A DNA stretch of 64,000 nt from Pseudomonadota bacterium. GTDB lineage: Bacteria > Myxococcota_A > UBA796 > UBA9615. The stretch's first letter is position 1. Every line of letters starts with the position of its first letter. Below the pieces are notes generated by a model, which worked only from the letters and a program-made list of their open reading frames with translations, had not been told where the DNA came from and did no database searches. Shown here piece after piece: positions 1 to 7,231 of this stretch. The DNA lies in the NCBI GenBank assembly GCA_024229515.1, contig JAAESI010000071.1, forward strand, positions 68,023 to 132,022, given 5' to 3'. The translations under genes and the position numbers were made by a program.

Positions 1-150
1 ACCGCAATAGTTGTGGAGGCGTCGCAACATTTGACACGGTTTTGACAACGAAAAGAACACACCCCGCTCCATACCCTCGCAACAATTACGAACCAAAATC
101 TCAAAGTCGGTGGCGGGAAAACCACGCCCCACAACGGAGAGAATCGAGCC

Positions 151-345
151 ATGACCAACGCTATCGTTCGCCAGCTGCAGGCCCTTCACCGCGACGAGCG
201 CGGCCAGGGCATGACCGAGTACGTCATCATCCTCGTGGCCATTGCGGTCGTCTGCATCGCCATCGCGGTCCAGTTCGGCGGCAAGATCAAGGCCCTCTTC
301 GAGACGGCTGACGCCGAGATCGACACCGTCGACTCGAACATGTGA
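151..345 (+). CDS. Flp/Fap-type (type IVb) pilin, copy 1
   Basis: A 64-residue small pilin. A polar N-terminus of about 20 residues ends in ERGQGMTEY, followed by a hydrophobic helix (VIILVAIAVVCIAIAV) and a short acidic tail. Cleavage after the first Gly of GQG would place Glu at +5 of the mature pilin, as in Flp prepilins processed by TadV-type peptidases. The family forms Tad/Flp pili for surface adhesion. GGAGA at 136-140 gives a ribosome site 10 bases before the ATG. A near-identical copy follows 41 bases downstream, so the pair is probably co-transcribed. No Tad secretion genes lie in the window, so the export machinery must be elsewhere. Confidence 0.85.
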   Translation: MTNAIVRQLQALHRDERGQGMTEYVIILVAIAVVCIAIAVQFGGKIKALFETADAEIDTVDSNM

Positions 346-386
346 TTCACCCCGGCTTCGGCTGGACCCAGAAAAAGGACAGAAAC

Positions 387-581
387 ATGACCAACGCTAT
401 CGTTCGACAGCTTCAGGCCCTCCACAACGACGAGCGCGGTCAGGGCATGACCGAGTACGTCATCATCCTGGTCGCCATCGCGGTCGTCTGCATCGCCATC
501 GCGGTCCAGTTCGGCGGCAAGATCAAGGAGCTGTTCACCACGGCCGACTCCGAGATCGACACGGTTGATTCCAACCTGTAG
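387..581 (+). CDS. Flp/Fap-type (type IVb) pilin, copy 2
   Basis: A second 64-residue Flp pilin differing from the first at only six positions (for example HN for HR, KELFTTADS for KALFETADA, C-terminal Leu for Met). It has the same GQGMTEY processing site and hydrophobic helix. The ATG at 387 was chosen because it starts the same MTNAIVRQLQ sequence as copy 1 and has AAGGAC at 375-380 as ribosome site; an in-frame ATG at 342 would add 15 unrelated residues. The gene ends just before a strong hairpin terminator, which closes a two-gene pilin operon. Confidence 0.85.
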   Translation: MTNAIVRQLQALHNDERGQGMTEYVIILVAIAVVCIAIAVQFGGKIKELFTTADSEIDTVDSNL

Positions 582-604
582 CTCTCCGCAATCGCTTGCC
601 TGAG

Positions 605-632
605 AGGGCGGCCCCTGAGGGGTCGCCCTTTC
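605..632 (+). terminator. Rho-independent terminator of the Flp pilin pair
   Basis: An 11-base stem (605-615 with 619-629, one G-U pair) closed by a TGA loop, then a short T-rich run (TTTCT). It lies 24 bases after the second pilin stop codon. Confidence 0.75.
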
Positions 633-645
633 TGCTTGGGCACAC

Positions 646-651
646 TAGGGT
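646..651 (+). promoter_or_regulatory. Putative -10 box, leaderless start of gene at 658
   Basis: TAGGGT sits 6 bases before the ATG at 658, with no purine-rich ribosome site between. Transcription would begin at or next to the start codon. No convincing -35 box. One of a series of such arrangements in this window. Confidence 0.35.
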
Positions 652-657
652 TCAGCC

Positions 658-1197
658 ATGGCAGACGAAGCGCGGGTCTTCTCGCTCGACAACTTCTCGT
701 TCAACTTCGGGATCTCTCTAGAGGATCGCGTGCGCGCGCGCGCGGGAGCCCCCGCCTTTGCGATCCGGCGCAAGAAGCTGGACCGGGCGTTCGCGAAGTT
801 CTGGAAGGACCTGGAGGCCCGACGCGACCAGATCTGGATCGCGGCGGGGGAGGGGCGCATCGACGCCGAGGGGCGGGAGCACCGCTACAACCTCCTGGAC
901 CACGAGGGTCGAGACCGGATCGGCGAGGTCGAGCACAAGCGCCGCCTCCACAAGGAGAAGCTCGACTACGACGCCGAGCAGCGAATCGACTTCGAGCGCG
1001 GGTGGGCCCGCCACCTGAGCGACTGCGGCCTCGGCAAGCTCAGCGAGCAGGTCGACGAGTACAACAAGTACTTCCCCATCGAAGCCAACCTGATGATCGA
1101 CCCGTCCACCGGCCGGTACGTCTGGATGGGCAAGGAATGGGTGGCGCTGGAAGCGCCTACGATCACCGAAATTCGGGAGCGCTTTGCGCCGGCCTAG
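658..1197 (+). CDS. Unknown 179-residue charged protein
   Basis: No family recognised. The protein starts MADEARVFSLDNFSFNFG and continues with a long, highly charged, probably helical middle (rich in Arg, Lys, Asp, Glu; about residues 25-120), ending with a less charged segment containing PIEANLMIDPSTGRYVWMGKEW. There is no signal peptide or membrane segment, so it is probably cytoplasmic. High-G+C third codon positions match the neighbours, supporting real coding. It lies between the pilin terminator and a small exported protein and may be transcribed separately from a -10-like box at 646. Confidence 0.7.
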   Translation: MADEARVFSLDNFSFNFGISLEDRVRARAGAPAFAIRRKKLDRAFAKFWKDLEARRDQIWIAAGEGRIDAEGREHRYNLLDHEGRDRIGEVEHKRRLHKEKLDYDAEQRIDFERGWARHLSDCGLGKLSEQVDEYNKYFPIEANLMIDPSTGRYVWMGKEWVALEAPTITEIRERFAPA

Positions 1198-1204
1198 CCT
1201 TCCG

Positions 1205-1210
1205 TATACT
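1205..1210 (+). promoter_or_regulatory. Putative -10 box TATACT, leaderless start at 1218
   Basis: A good -10 match 7 bases before the ATG at 1218, just after the stop codon of the preceding gene. No clear ribosome site. The expected transcription start coincides with the start codon. Confidence 0.45.
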
Positions 1211-1217
1211 GCGCGCC

Positions 1218-1736
1218 ATGCTCGGCCGAGCCCTCCTCCTCCTCATCGCTCTCCTCGTGCTTCCGGCGCCCGCGCTCGCGGGTGGTGTGGGCGTCTTCGA
1301 CCAGACCGGCTTCCACTTCGGTGGGGCCCTCCGCGAGGGCGGCGGCACCGGTTCGTGGATGGACCAGGGCGGCGGCATCGAGATCTTCCTGGGCAAGACC
1401 GACCACCGGCTGTCGGGCCGGCTGCGGCTGTCGTACGCGGCGATCATCGACCTGTCCGGCGGCGTGCAGCACGCGGGCCTCTTCAGCGTCGGCGCCCAGG
1501 TGGAGCTGTTGGACCTGGAGAAGAAGTTCGGCCTGTACCCGCTGCTGGACCTCGGCGTCTCGCCGCTGGTCACCCAGATTCGCTTCTTCGTGTTCGCGGA
1601 CGCGGGAATCGGCGCCCGGTACCGGATCAACGACGTCGTCTCCATCTTCGGCGAGCTGACCGGGCTGGTGCGCTACGACAAGGCGTTCACCGGGGGGCCG
1701 CTGATCTTCCTCGGCGCCCGGTTCGCCATCGATTGA
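1218..1736 (+). CDS. Small exported beta-rich protein, probably outer-membrane barrel
   Basis: The 172-residue product begins with a clean Sec signal peptide (MLGRALLLLIALLVLPAPALA, cleavage near residue 21). The rest is Gly-rich with alternating hydrophobic/polar stretches (FGLYPLLDLGVSPLVTQIRFFVFADAGIGARYRI) and ends in short strand-like segments, typical of small outer-membrane barrels of the OmpW/OmpX size class, although no named family can be assigned. The ATG at 1218 was chosen because the signal peptide starts there; the longer open frame from 636 overlaps the previous gene. The stop overlaps the start of the next gene (TGATG), so they are translationally coupled. Confidence 0.75.
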   Translation: MLGRALLLLIALLVLPAPALAGGVGVFDQTGFHFGGALREGGGTGSWMDQGGGIEIFLGKTDHRLSGRLRLSYAAIIDLSGGVQHAGLFSVGAQVELLDLEKKFGLYPLLDLGVSPLVTQIRFFVFADAGIGARYRINDVVSIFGELTGLVRYDKAFTGGPLIFLGARFAID

Positions 1737-3676
1737 TGAGGCTGGCGCCGCTCCTGATCGCTGCCTGCGTGGTGGCGTGCTCCGGCGGCGCATACCCCGA
1801 ATCCGAGACCCCCGACGGAGACCCCAGCCTCGCCACGAACGCGTGCCTGGAGGTCAGCCTCGTGGACGGGCTCGACGTCGAGACCCCCGGTGAGCTTCGC
1901 GCGCTGTTCGACTGCCTCAACCTGACCGGTGGATTCGACGGCTTCGAGCCGTTGGTCGAGGCGCTCGAGACGTCGCCCACGCGCACCGGTACGGTCGCTT
2001 CGCTAGAGGCGGCCGAGCTCATCAACCGGCTGGCGGCCGATGCGGACGTTGTCGAGCAGCTTCGAGACGCCACCTACCTGTTGCAGCAGCACGACGTCTT
2101 CCTCCTGCACTCGGTGCACACCGTGGCGGAGTGGAGTCACGGCCGGCCCTGGGCTGAGGTCGAGGCGGCGTACGCCGACGGTGGGGGAGCGTTCGCGGCG
2201 CCCGACGCGGTGGAGGCGGGGATGATCCAGCCCCTGCTGCCGGTGACCTCGACCCTCGCGGGCGCGATTCTCGACCTGGATCGCACCGACGATGTGGCCG
2301 AGGTGCTGGGCACCCTCGGGGCGATGCCCGAGCTGGCGGATGCGTTGGACACCTGGGGCTACCTTGTGGCCGAGCAGGAGGCGGGCGTGTTCGACCACCT
2401 CGCGTCGGACTGGGGCAGCTACTTCGCCGCCGCGCAGACGGCCGACGGAGGCGACACGATCGTGCCCCTGCTGCAGGCGGTGGTGACGCCGCGGGCGTCG
2501 TTGCAGGGGGAAGCGCCGCTGACGGCGATGGTCGAGCCGCTGGACGCGATCCTCGACGACCCGGTGATCCGCGACCGGTTCGTGGCCGCGTTCGGAGGGC
2601 TGTACGTCGACGGCACGCTGGAGCCGCTGGCGGCGCAGGTGAAGTCCCTGGTCGAGGTCGACGTGTACGGGGTGCCGATCACGCCGGCCGACGACCGGAC
2701 CTCGGCGTTGGAGGCGCTGCTGCTGCTGCTGGACGAGGCCCACGCCCCGGTCAGCTGCGGGCTGCTCGAGGTCGACGACCTGGCGATCTGGCTGCTGGAG
2801 ACGATCGCGGGCTGGAACCCGGACACGGTGGAGGCGTCGCTGCTGCTGACCGAGGGGCTGGTGCAGTTCGTGCTCTCGCTGGCGTCGGTCGCTTGTGACG
2901 GCGTGCATCCCGATCTGGACGAACATGTGCGGGCGCTGGTGCCGCTGGCCGAGTCCGGCGCCTTGCACACGATGATCCCGCTGCTGGACGGGCTCCGCGT
3001 GCCGCTGGACTCCGATCACAACCGCATTCCCGACGCGGCGGATCTGCTGGTGGTGCCAGCCCGGGGCGAGCTGCTGGAGCCGCTGGCGACCCACGCCCGG
3101 GAGGTGGTCGACGAGCCCGGCCTGGGACGCGCCCTCGTGGTGGTGGGCGCCTACGTGGTGCCGAACGACCCTGCCGTGGCGGATGTGGACGTGCTGCTGG
3201 AGATCGTGGACGTGCTGCTGTCGCCGACGACCGGGGAGGGGGCCCCGAGCAGCCCCCTGGGAAGGCTCGCGGAGCCGATCCGGCGGACCCTCGCGGAGCA
3301 CGACGCGACGCTGTCGGACTGGCTGCTGCGGTGGGCGGTGCTGCTGGCAGCGGAGGGGTCGGAGTCGAACACGTTCGCCCACCACGTCTCGCCCCTGTTG
3401 GCCATCGACCCGGATCTGGACGTCGTCGCCATCGCGGGCCGCTACGCGGGCGATCCCGAGCTGTTGGGCGTGCTCCTGCGGGTGCTCGATACGCCCGAGG
3501 TGATCGCCGCCGCGGGCGCGACGACGACGCCGACAGGGGAGCCGGCGACGCTGGGCCTGATCGCGCGCATGGCGTCGGACGGCTCGTTCGAGGCGGTCTT
3601 GCGCGTCCTGTCATGGACCGCCGATACACTCGACGCGGTGGGGTTGCTCCCCGCCCCGTCCTCAGAGGAGAACTGA
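1736..3676 (+). CDS. Large lipoprotein of unknown function
   Basis: The 646-residue product starts with a lipoprotein signal (MRLAPLLIAACVVACSGG); Cys15 in VVAC is the likely lipid anchor, with Ser at +2 favouring outer-membrane sorting. The mature part is acidic, Leu/Ala-rich and mostly helical, with repeated short units of the form LLEPLA/LVEPLDAIL suggesting a helical-repeat fold. No enzyme motif is visible. It overlaps the preceding gene (TGATG) and the following uracil phosphoribosyltransferase (TGATG), so the three form one transcription unit. Similar large helical lipoproteins are common in Myxococcota, but I cannot assign this one to a known family. Confidence 0.8.
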   Translation: MRLAPLLIAACVVACSGGAYPESETPDGDPSLATNACLEVSLVDGLDVETPGELRALFDCLNLTGGFDGFEPLVEALETSPTRTGTVASLEAAELINRLAADADVVEQLRDATYLLQQHDVFLLHSVHTVAEWSHGRPWAEVEAAYADGGGAFAAPDAVEAGMIQPLLPVTSTLAGAILDLDRTDDVAEVLGTLGAMPELADALDTWGYLVAEQEAGVFDHLASDWGSYFAAAQTADGGDTIVPLLQAVVTPRASLQGEAPLTAMVEPLDAILDDPVIRDRFVAAFGGLYVDGTLEPLAAQVKSLVEVDVYGVPITPADDRTSALEALLLLLDEAHAPVSCGLLEVDDLAIWLLETIAGWNPDTVEASLLLTEGLVQFVLSLASVACDGVHPDLDEHVRALVPLAESGALHTMIPLLDGLRVPLDSDHNRIPDAADLLVVPARGELLEPLATHAREVVDEPGLGRALVVVGAYVVPNDPAVADVDVLLEIVDVLLSPTTGEGAPSSPLGRLAEPIRRTLAEHDATLSDWLLRWAVLLAAEGSESNTFAHHVSPLLAIDPDLDVVAIAGRYAGDPELLGVLLRVLDTPEVIAAAGATTTPTGEPATLGLIARMASDGSFEAVLRVLSWTADTLDAVGLLPAPSSEEN

Positions 3677-4485
3677 TGCGCGACTCCGCTTACGCCGAGC
3701 TGGCCTGGCAGGCCCCCGAAATCGACCACGCCTACGGGGATCACGTCCACATCCTCAGCGACGTCGGTGCGTTGAGCATGCTGTCGCGCCTGGGGCACCC
3801 CGACACGCGGCAGCCGGACGCCAACCGGTTGCTGGACCGCTGCTACGGCGTGCTCTTCCAGGCGGTCGTCAACGAGCAGTTCCCACGCCAGAACGCGGAG
3901 GTCCGCACGCGGATGGAGGGGGCCGTCGAGGGGGCCGCGTACCGCGGTCAGATCATCGATCCGGAGAGCCGGGCGATCCTCGTCGGGGTGGCCCGCGCGG
4001 GCACGCTGCCGGCGTACCAGGGGTTTGCGCTGCTGAACGACCTCTGCTTCTCCCCCGGCCTCCGGGTGGACCACATCTACATGCAGCGGCGCACGGACGA
4101 GGAAGGCCGCGTCATCGGCGTCGACCTGGGCGGCAGCAAGTTCGGCGGCGACGTGGACAGGGCGATCGTGATGCTCCCCGATCCGATGGGGGCGACAGGC
4201 TCGTCGATCAGCGACGCCATCGGCCTGATCAAGACGCTGCCCGGCCAGCCGACCCGGATCATCACGCTGCACCTGATCATCACGCCCGAGTTCATCGCCC
4301 GGGTGACCGCCGATCACCCCCACGCGCACATCTACGCGCTGCGCGTGGACCGGGGCTTGAGCTCTGAGGACGTGTTGGCCTCGAAGCCGGGCACGATGGA
4401 AGGGGAAGTCGGGATCAACGAAGTCCAGTACATCGTCCCGGGCGCAGGCGGACTGGGAGAGGTGATCAACAACTCGTACGCGTGA
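3676..4485 (+). CDS. upp: Uracil phosphoribosyltransferase
   Basis: Converts uracil and PRPP to UMP in pyrimidine salvage. The 269-residue protein carries the family hallmarks: VARAGTLP (residues 105-112), the PRPP loop DPMGATGSS (169-177) and the uracil-binding YIVPGAGGLGEVINN near the C-terminus (252-266). It is about 60 residues longer than the usual 208-residue enzyme; the extra length is an N-terminal extension and a central insertion (RRTDEEGRVIGVDLGGSKFGG). The canonical C-terminal GDAGDR is changed to GAGGLGEV, so substrate specificity could differ. The ATG overlaps the stop of the lipoprotein gene, an unusual partner for a salvage enzyme. Confidence 0.85.
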   Translation: MRDSAYAELAWQAPEIDHAYGDHVHILSDVGALSMLSRLGHPDTRQPDANRLLDRCYGVLFQAVVNEQFPRQNAEVRTRMEGAVEGAAYRGQIIDPESRAILVGVARAGTLPAYQGFALLNDLCFSPGLRVDHIYMQRRTDEEGRVIGVDLGGSKFGGDVDRAIVMLPDPMGATGSSISDAIGLIKTLPGQPTRIITLHLIITPEFIARVTADHPHAHIYALRVDRGLSSEDVLASKPGTMEGEVGINEVQYIVPGAGGLGEVINNSYA

Positions 4486-4490
4486 GGCAA

Positions 4491-4513
4491 GACGCTCCTC
4501 TCCGAGGGGCGTC
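4491..4513 (+). terminator. Possible hairpin terminator after upp
   Basis: GACGCTCCT (4491-4499) can pair with AGGGGCGTC (4505-4513), starting 6 bases after the upp stop. There is no T-run, so it may only stabilise the 3' end. Confidence 0.35.
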
Positions 4514-4529
4514 CAGCCCCCGAAGGGGA

Positions 4530-5089
4530 GTCCAGCGTCGCGCAGCCGCGCTACCGCGCGGCGTAGTCACAAGGAAGCGCCGTGGATCGTCCGGCGGCCG
4601 AGATCACAAGCGACGGTTAAGCGGCTGCCAGACGTCGTACACCCCCGCTGCCAACGCTCTGCCTCTGGGGGCCGTCCGCAACTCCAAGCGGTGCGCGGGC
4701 ACCGCTCGACACACGTTGGCGTCCGTCCGTCTGGACGCGTCCGCGGTTCCGTCGAATGTGAGATCGCGGCATCCGATCGATGACGCGGCATCCGCGATCG
4801 GATGCCGAGGTGTTCCGGCATCCGCGGATGCCGCGAGAGCGATCGGATGCCGCGGCTCTGTTCTTGCGCCGGACCGCGGAGGTTTTGGGACTCTCGCGGG
4901 TTGCTGACAGTCGAGCGGTGCCCGCGCACCGCCTGGAGCTTCGACCGGGTTCGAAGTGGAAGAGTGTTGCAGCAGGGCGGTACACCGGCCGGCAGCCGCT
5001 TAAACGCGGCCTGTGGCCTCGGCCGCCGGACGATCCACGGAGCTTCCTTGGCGACTTCGCGCGCTTGGGCGCGCTGCGCGGCGCTGGAC
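4530..5089. repeat. Long degenerate inverted repeat (giant hairpin) filling the upp-xth gap
   Basis: Two arms of roughly 270 bases are collinear inverted copies around an axis near position 4810. Exact blocks at matching distances: 4580-4602 with 5018-5040 (23 bases), 4617-4629 with 4991-5003 (13), 4688-4710 with 4910-4932 (23), and 4766-4779 with 4840-4853; 4530-4537 pairs with 5082-5089. Sequence between the blocks has diverged. Each arm also holds its own hairpin (GCGGTGC/GCACCGC), and the centre is packed with GCGGCATCCGATCG-type palindromes. No gene with a start, stop and codon pattern is convincing here. It lies between two convergent genes. Possible identities are a fold-back/MITE-like element, two inverted copies of a dispersed repeat, or a two-way transcription barrier. 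Confidence 0.8.
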
Positions 5090-5111
5090 GCGCTCTCGAG
5101 GGCTTCGCCTC

Positions 5112-5906
5112 TCAGCCCGGAGCGCCTTGCATCTCGATCGTCAGCGTGACCGGAGCGTGATCCGAACCCTCGACCTGGTCCTCGATCGTCGCGTCCTGGA
5201 TGCGGTCCGTCGCTGACTCGTCCACCAGGAAGTAGTCGATCCGCCAGCCTTCGTTCTTCGGCCTCGCGATCGTCTGGTAGCTCCACCACGAGTAGACCTC
5301 GCGGGTGTGCGGGTGCACGTGACGCCACGTGTCGACCCAGCCCTCGGCGAGGGTCCGGTCCATCCACGCCCGCTCCTCGGGGAGGAAGCCGGCGGTGTTG
5401 TCGTTCTCGCGCGGCCTGGCGATGTCGTGGTCGGTGTGAGCGACGTTCAGATCGCCGCACAGCACCACGTCCAGGCCGTCCGCCCGCAGCACCGCGAGCT
5501 GCTTGAAGACCTCGTGCCAGAAGTCCATCTTGTAGGCGACGCGGTGGCTGCCCCGGCCGCTGTTGGGGAAGTACATGCCGTACGCGACGAGCTTGCCGAA
5601 GCGCACCCCGACGGCCCGCCCCTCGACGTCGAATCGCTCGATCCCCAGCCCCTCGAAGAACTCGTCCGGCTCGCCCACCGTCTCCTTCTTCCAGTACACG
5701 GCGACGCCGCTGTACCCCTTCTGGGCGCCGGTGATGAACCTGCTCCCCCAGCCGGGACGGACCCGGATGTCCTTTTCGAGCTGGTCCGGGTTCGCCTTGG
5801 TCTCCTGCAGGAAGACGACGTCGGCGCCGCAGGTGTCCAGGTAGTCGGCGAAGCCCTTCTTCCACACGGCGCGGATGCCGTTGACGTTCCAGCTCAGCAG
5901 CTTCAC
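5112..5906 (-). CDS. xth: Exodeoxyribonuclease III / AP endonuclease
   Basis: DNA repair nuclease of the exonuclease III (EEP) family that cuts at abasic sites and digests 3' ends. The 264-residue protein contains all expected catalytic residues: Asn7 (WNVNG), Glu35 (FLQET), Tyr110 (MYFPNSG), Asp152 and Asn154 (GDLNVAH), Asp249 and His250 (SDHAP). The length fits the family. The start is GTG at 5906, sharing bases with the TGA of the upstream CBS-domain gene (GTGA overlap), so it is probably translated from the same mRNA. The 3' end runs directly into the inverted repeat between this gene and upp. Confidence 0.92.
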   Translation of the reverse strand: MKLLSWNVNGIRAVWKKGFADYLDTCGADVVFLQETKANPDQLEKDIRVRPGWGSRFITGAQKGYSGVAVYWKKETVGEPDEFFEGLGIERFDVEGRAVGVRFGKLVAYGMYFPNSGRGSHRVAYKMDFWHEVFKQLAVLRADGLDVVLCGDLNVAHTDHDIARPRENDNTAGFLPEERAWMDRTLAEGWVDTWRHVHPHTREVYSWWSYQTIARPKNEGWRIDYFLVDESATDRIQDATIEDQVEGSDHAPVTLTIEMQGAPG

Positions 5907-6343
5907 GGGGTCTCCTCGTTCGGGCCGCAGCCGGCCACGTAGCGCACGAAATCGGACGATGTGAGGATGCCGACGACCCGCTCGTCCTCGACCACGGGCA
6001 GGCAGCCGTGCCGCCGGGCGAGCATCTGGCAGGCCGCTTGCGCCAGATCCGCGTCGGGCGCCACCGTCTCGACCGCGGTCACCATGATGTCGCTGACCGG
6101 CATCGACTCCAGGTACGGCCGGCGGATGCTCCGGGGCAGGTCTTCGCCACCCCCGAAGGCGCGGGCGAGCAGATCGCGGTGGGTCACGAGGCCCGCCAGC
6201 GTGCCGTCCGCGGCGGTGATCGGGATGTGCCGGATGCGTTGGTTGCGCATCAGATCCGATACCTCGGCGAGGTTGGCCTCCCGCCCGAGCGTGTGCACGG
6301 GGGAGATCATCAGCTGATGTACGAATCGGACCGGTTCGACCAT
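5903..6343 (-). CDS. Tandem CBS-domain protein
   Basis: The 146-residue protein consists of a pair of CBS domains: the first has MISPVHTLGREANLAEVSDLMRNQRIRHIPI...GLVTHRDL, the second VSDIMVTAVETVAPDADLAQAACQML...GILTSSDFV. CBS pairs bind adenosine nucleotides and act as energy sensors; stand-alone pairs of this size usually regulate a partner. There is no membrane or catalytic part. The ATG at 6343 is preferred; an internal ATG at 6310 is possible. Its stop overlaps the GTG of xth. Upstream, the -10-like boxes for this gene and the divergent membrane gene at 6380 abut. Confidence 0.85.
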   Translation of the reverse strand: MVEPVRFVHQLMISPVHTLGREANLAEVSDLMRNQRIRHIPITAADGTLAGLVTHRDLLARAFGGGEDLPRSIRRPYLESMPVSDIMVTAVETVAPDADLAQAACQMLARRHGCLPVVEDERVVGILTSSDFVRYVAGCGPNEETP

Positions 6344-6379
6344 GGCGAGGCGCGCGAGTCTATCCTGCCGAGCAGGTCC

Positions 6380-7231
6380 ATGAGCGATCCGACCGCCCCT
6401 CCGAGCCTCGGCGAACTGGTCGCGGGTCCCTTTCGAGGGTTCGCCATCTACCCGCGCGCGGCCCGCACACCGCCCATGCATGCGCTTGCGCTGCTCGTCG
6501 TCCTGACGACCCTGGCCGCCGCCATCCTCACCGCGCAGTGGTACTTCGAGCGCGCCGGCTGGCTCAGCGAGGCCGAACACAGCGCGCTGTACCTCATGCC
6601 CCGAGTCACCATCGCCGGCGGCGAAGCGCGGGCCGCGGGCGCGCCGAAGCTGTACGACGCCGTGCATTTCCTCGTCTGGCTCGACCCCACCACCGACAGC
6701 CTCGCCTACGGCGACGTGCCGATGGAGCCGGGCGAGCTCCGGCCGCTGGTCCACGTCGGCGCCCGCATGCTCGTGGTGCATCGCCGGGACAAGTCCCCCC
6801 GACCGCTGGCGTGGGGGGCGGTGGAAGAGCGCTACGGGAGCCTGTCGCTGGACGGCACCGAGGTGATCGAGTGGCTCGCGGAGCAGCTCCCCGCGGCCGC
6901 GCTGTCGCGCATGCTGGCCGGCCTCGCGCTGACCCTCGCGTGGCAGCTCGTCCTGCTCGCGGGGCTCGCCTTCCTGTACCGCGTGATCTTCTACCGCGGC
7001 CTCTACGTGCCTCGCTTCGGCACCCTCGTCGCGGTCGGCGCGACCGCCGCCATCCCCGCCGTCGCGCTCGCCGGCGTGGTCGGCCTGAGCGGCTTCGGCC
7101 AGGCCCCCATGGTCGTGGTCCACGCCGCCGTGCTGGGCACCCTCTTCCTCGCCGCGGCCACCCGGGTCCGGCTCGGGGACGACGCGCGCGACCGCTCCAG
7201 CGCCGTGGTCGACGTGGTCGGCACCGAGTGA
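6380..7231 (+). CDS. Unknown inner-membrane protein, DUF1189-like topology
   Basis: The 283-residue protein has one membrane helix near residues 35-50 (MHALALLVVLTTLAAAILTA), a roughly 120-residue periplasmic loop, and three C-terminal helices (LAGLALTLAWQLVLLAGLAFLY, GTLVAVGATAAIPAVALAGVVGLSGFG, MVVVHAAVLGTLFLAA). This order (one helix, soluble loop, clustered helices) resembles DUF1189 membrane proteins, but that is an inference from topology only. The ATG at 6380 begins just after an open divergent region. The stop overlaps the next gene's ATG (TGATG), linking it to the O-antigen-ligase-like protein. Confidence 0.7.
   Translation: MSDPTAPPSLGELVAGPFRGFAIYPRAARTPPMHALALLVVLTTLAAAILTAQWYFERAGWLSEAEHSALYLMPRVTIAGGEARAAGAPKLYDAVHFLVWLDPTTDSLAYGDVPMEPGELRPLVHVGARMLVVHRRDKSPRPLAWGAVEERYGSLSLDGTEVIEWLAEQLPAAALSRMLAGLALTLAWQLVLLAGLAFLYRVIFYRGLYVPRFGTLVAVGATAAIPAVALAGVVGLSGFGQAPMVVVHAAVLGTLFLAAATRVRLGDDARDRSSAVVDVVGTE

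Noticed and set aside
31-47. TTGACACGGTTTTGACA upstream of the first pilin as a sigma-54 or sigma-70 promoter
   Set aside because: The -24/-12 GG and GC doublets are missing, and no -10 hexamer lies at 16-18 bases from either TTGACA.
4802-5149. Open frames in the right arm whose translation resembles the left arm (VERCPRTAWS..., GRRTIHGASL)
   Set aside because: The similarity follows from the inverted DNA repeat itself; neither frame has a credible start or ribosome site.
4567-5865. Long minus-strand open frame across the inverted repeat and xth
   Set aside because: It is a frame-shifted shadow of xth that runs into the repeat; composition (Arg/Pro/Gly-rich) is that of a non-coding frame.
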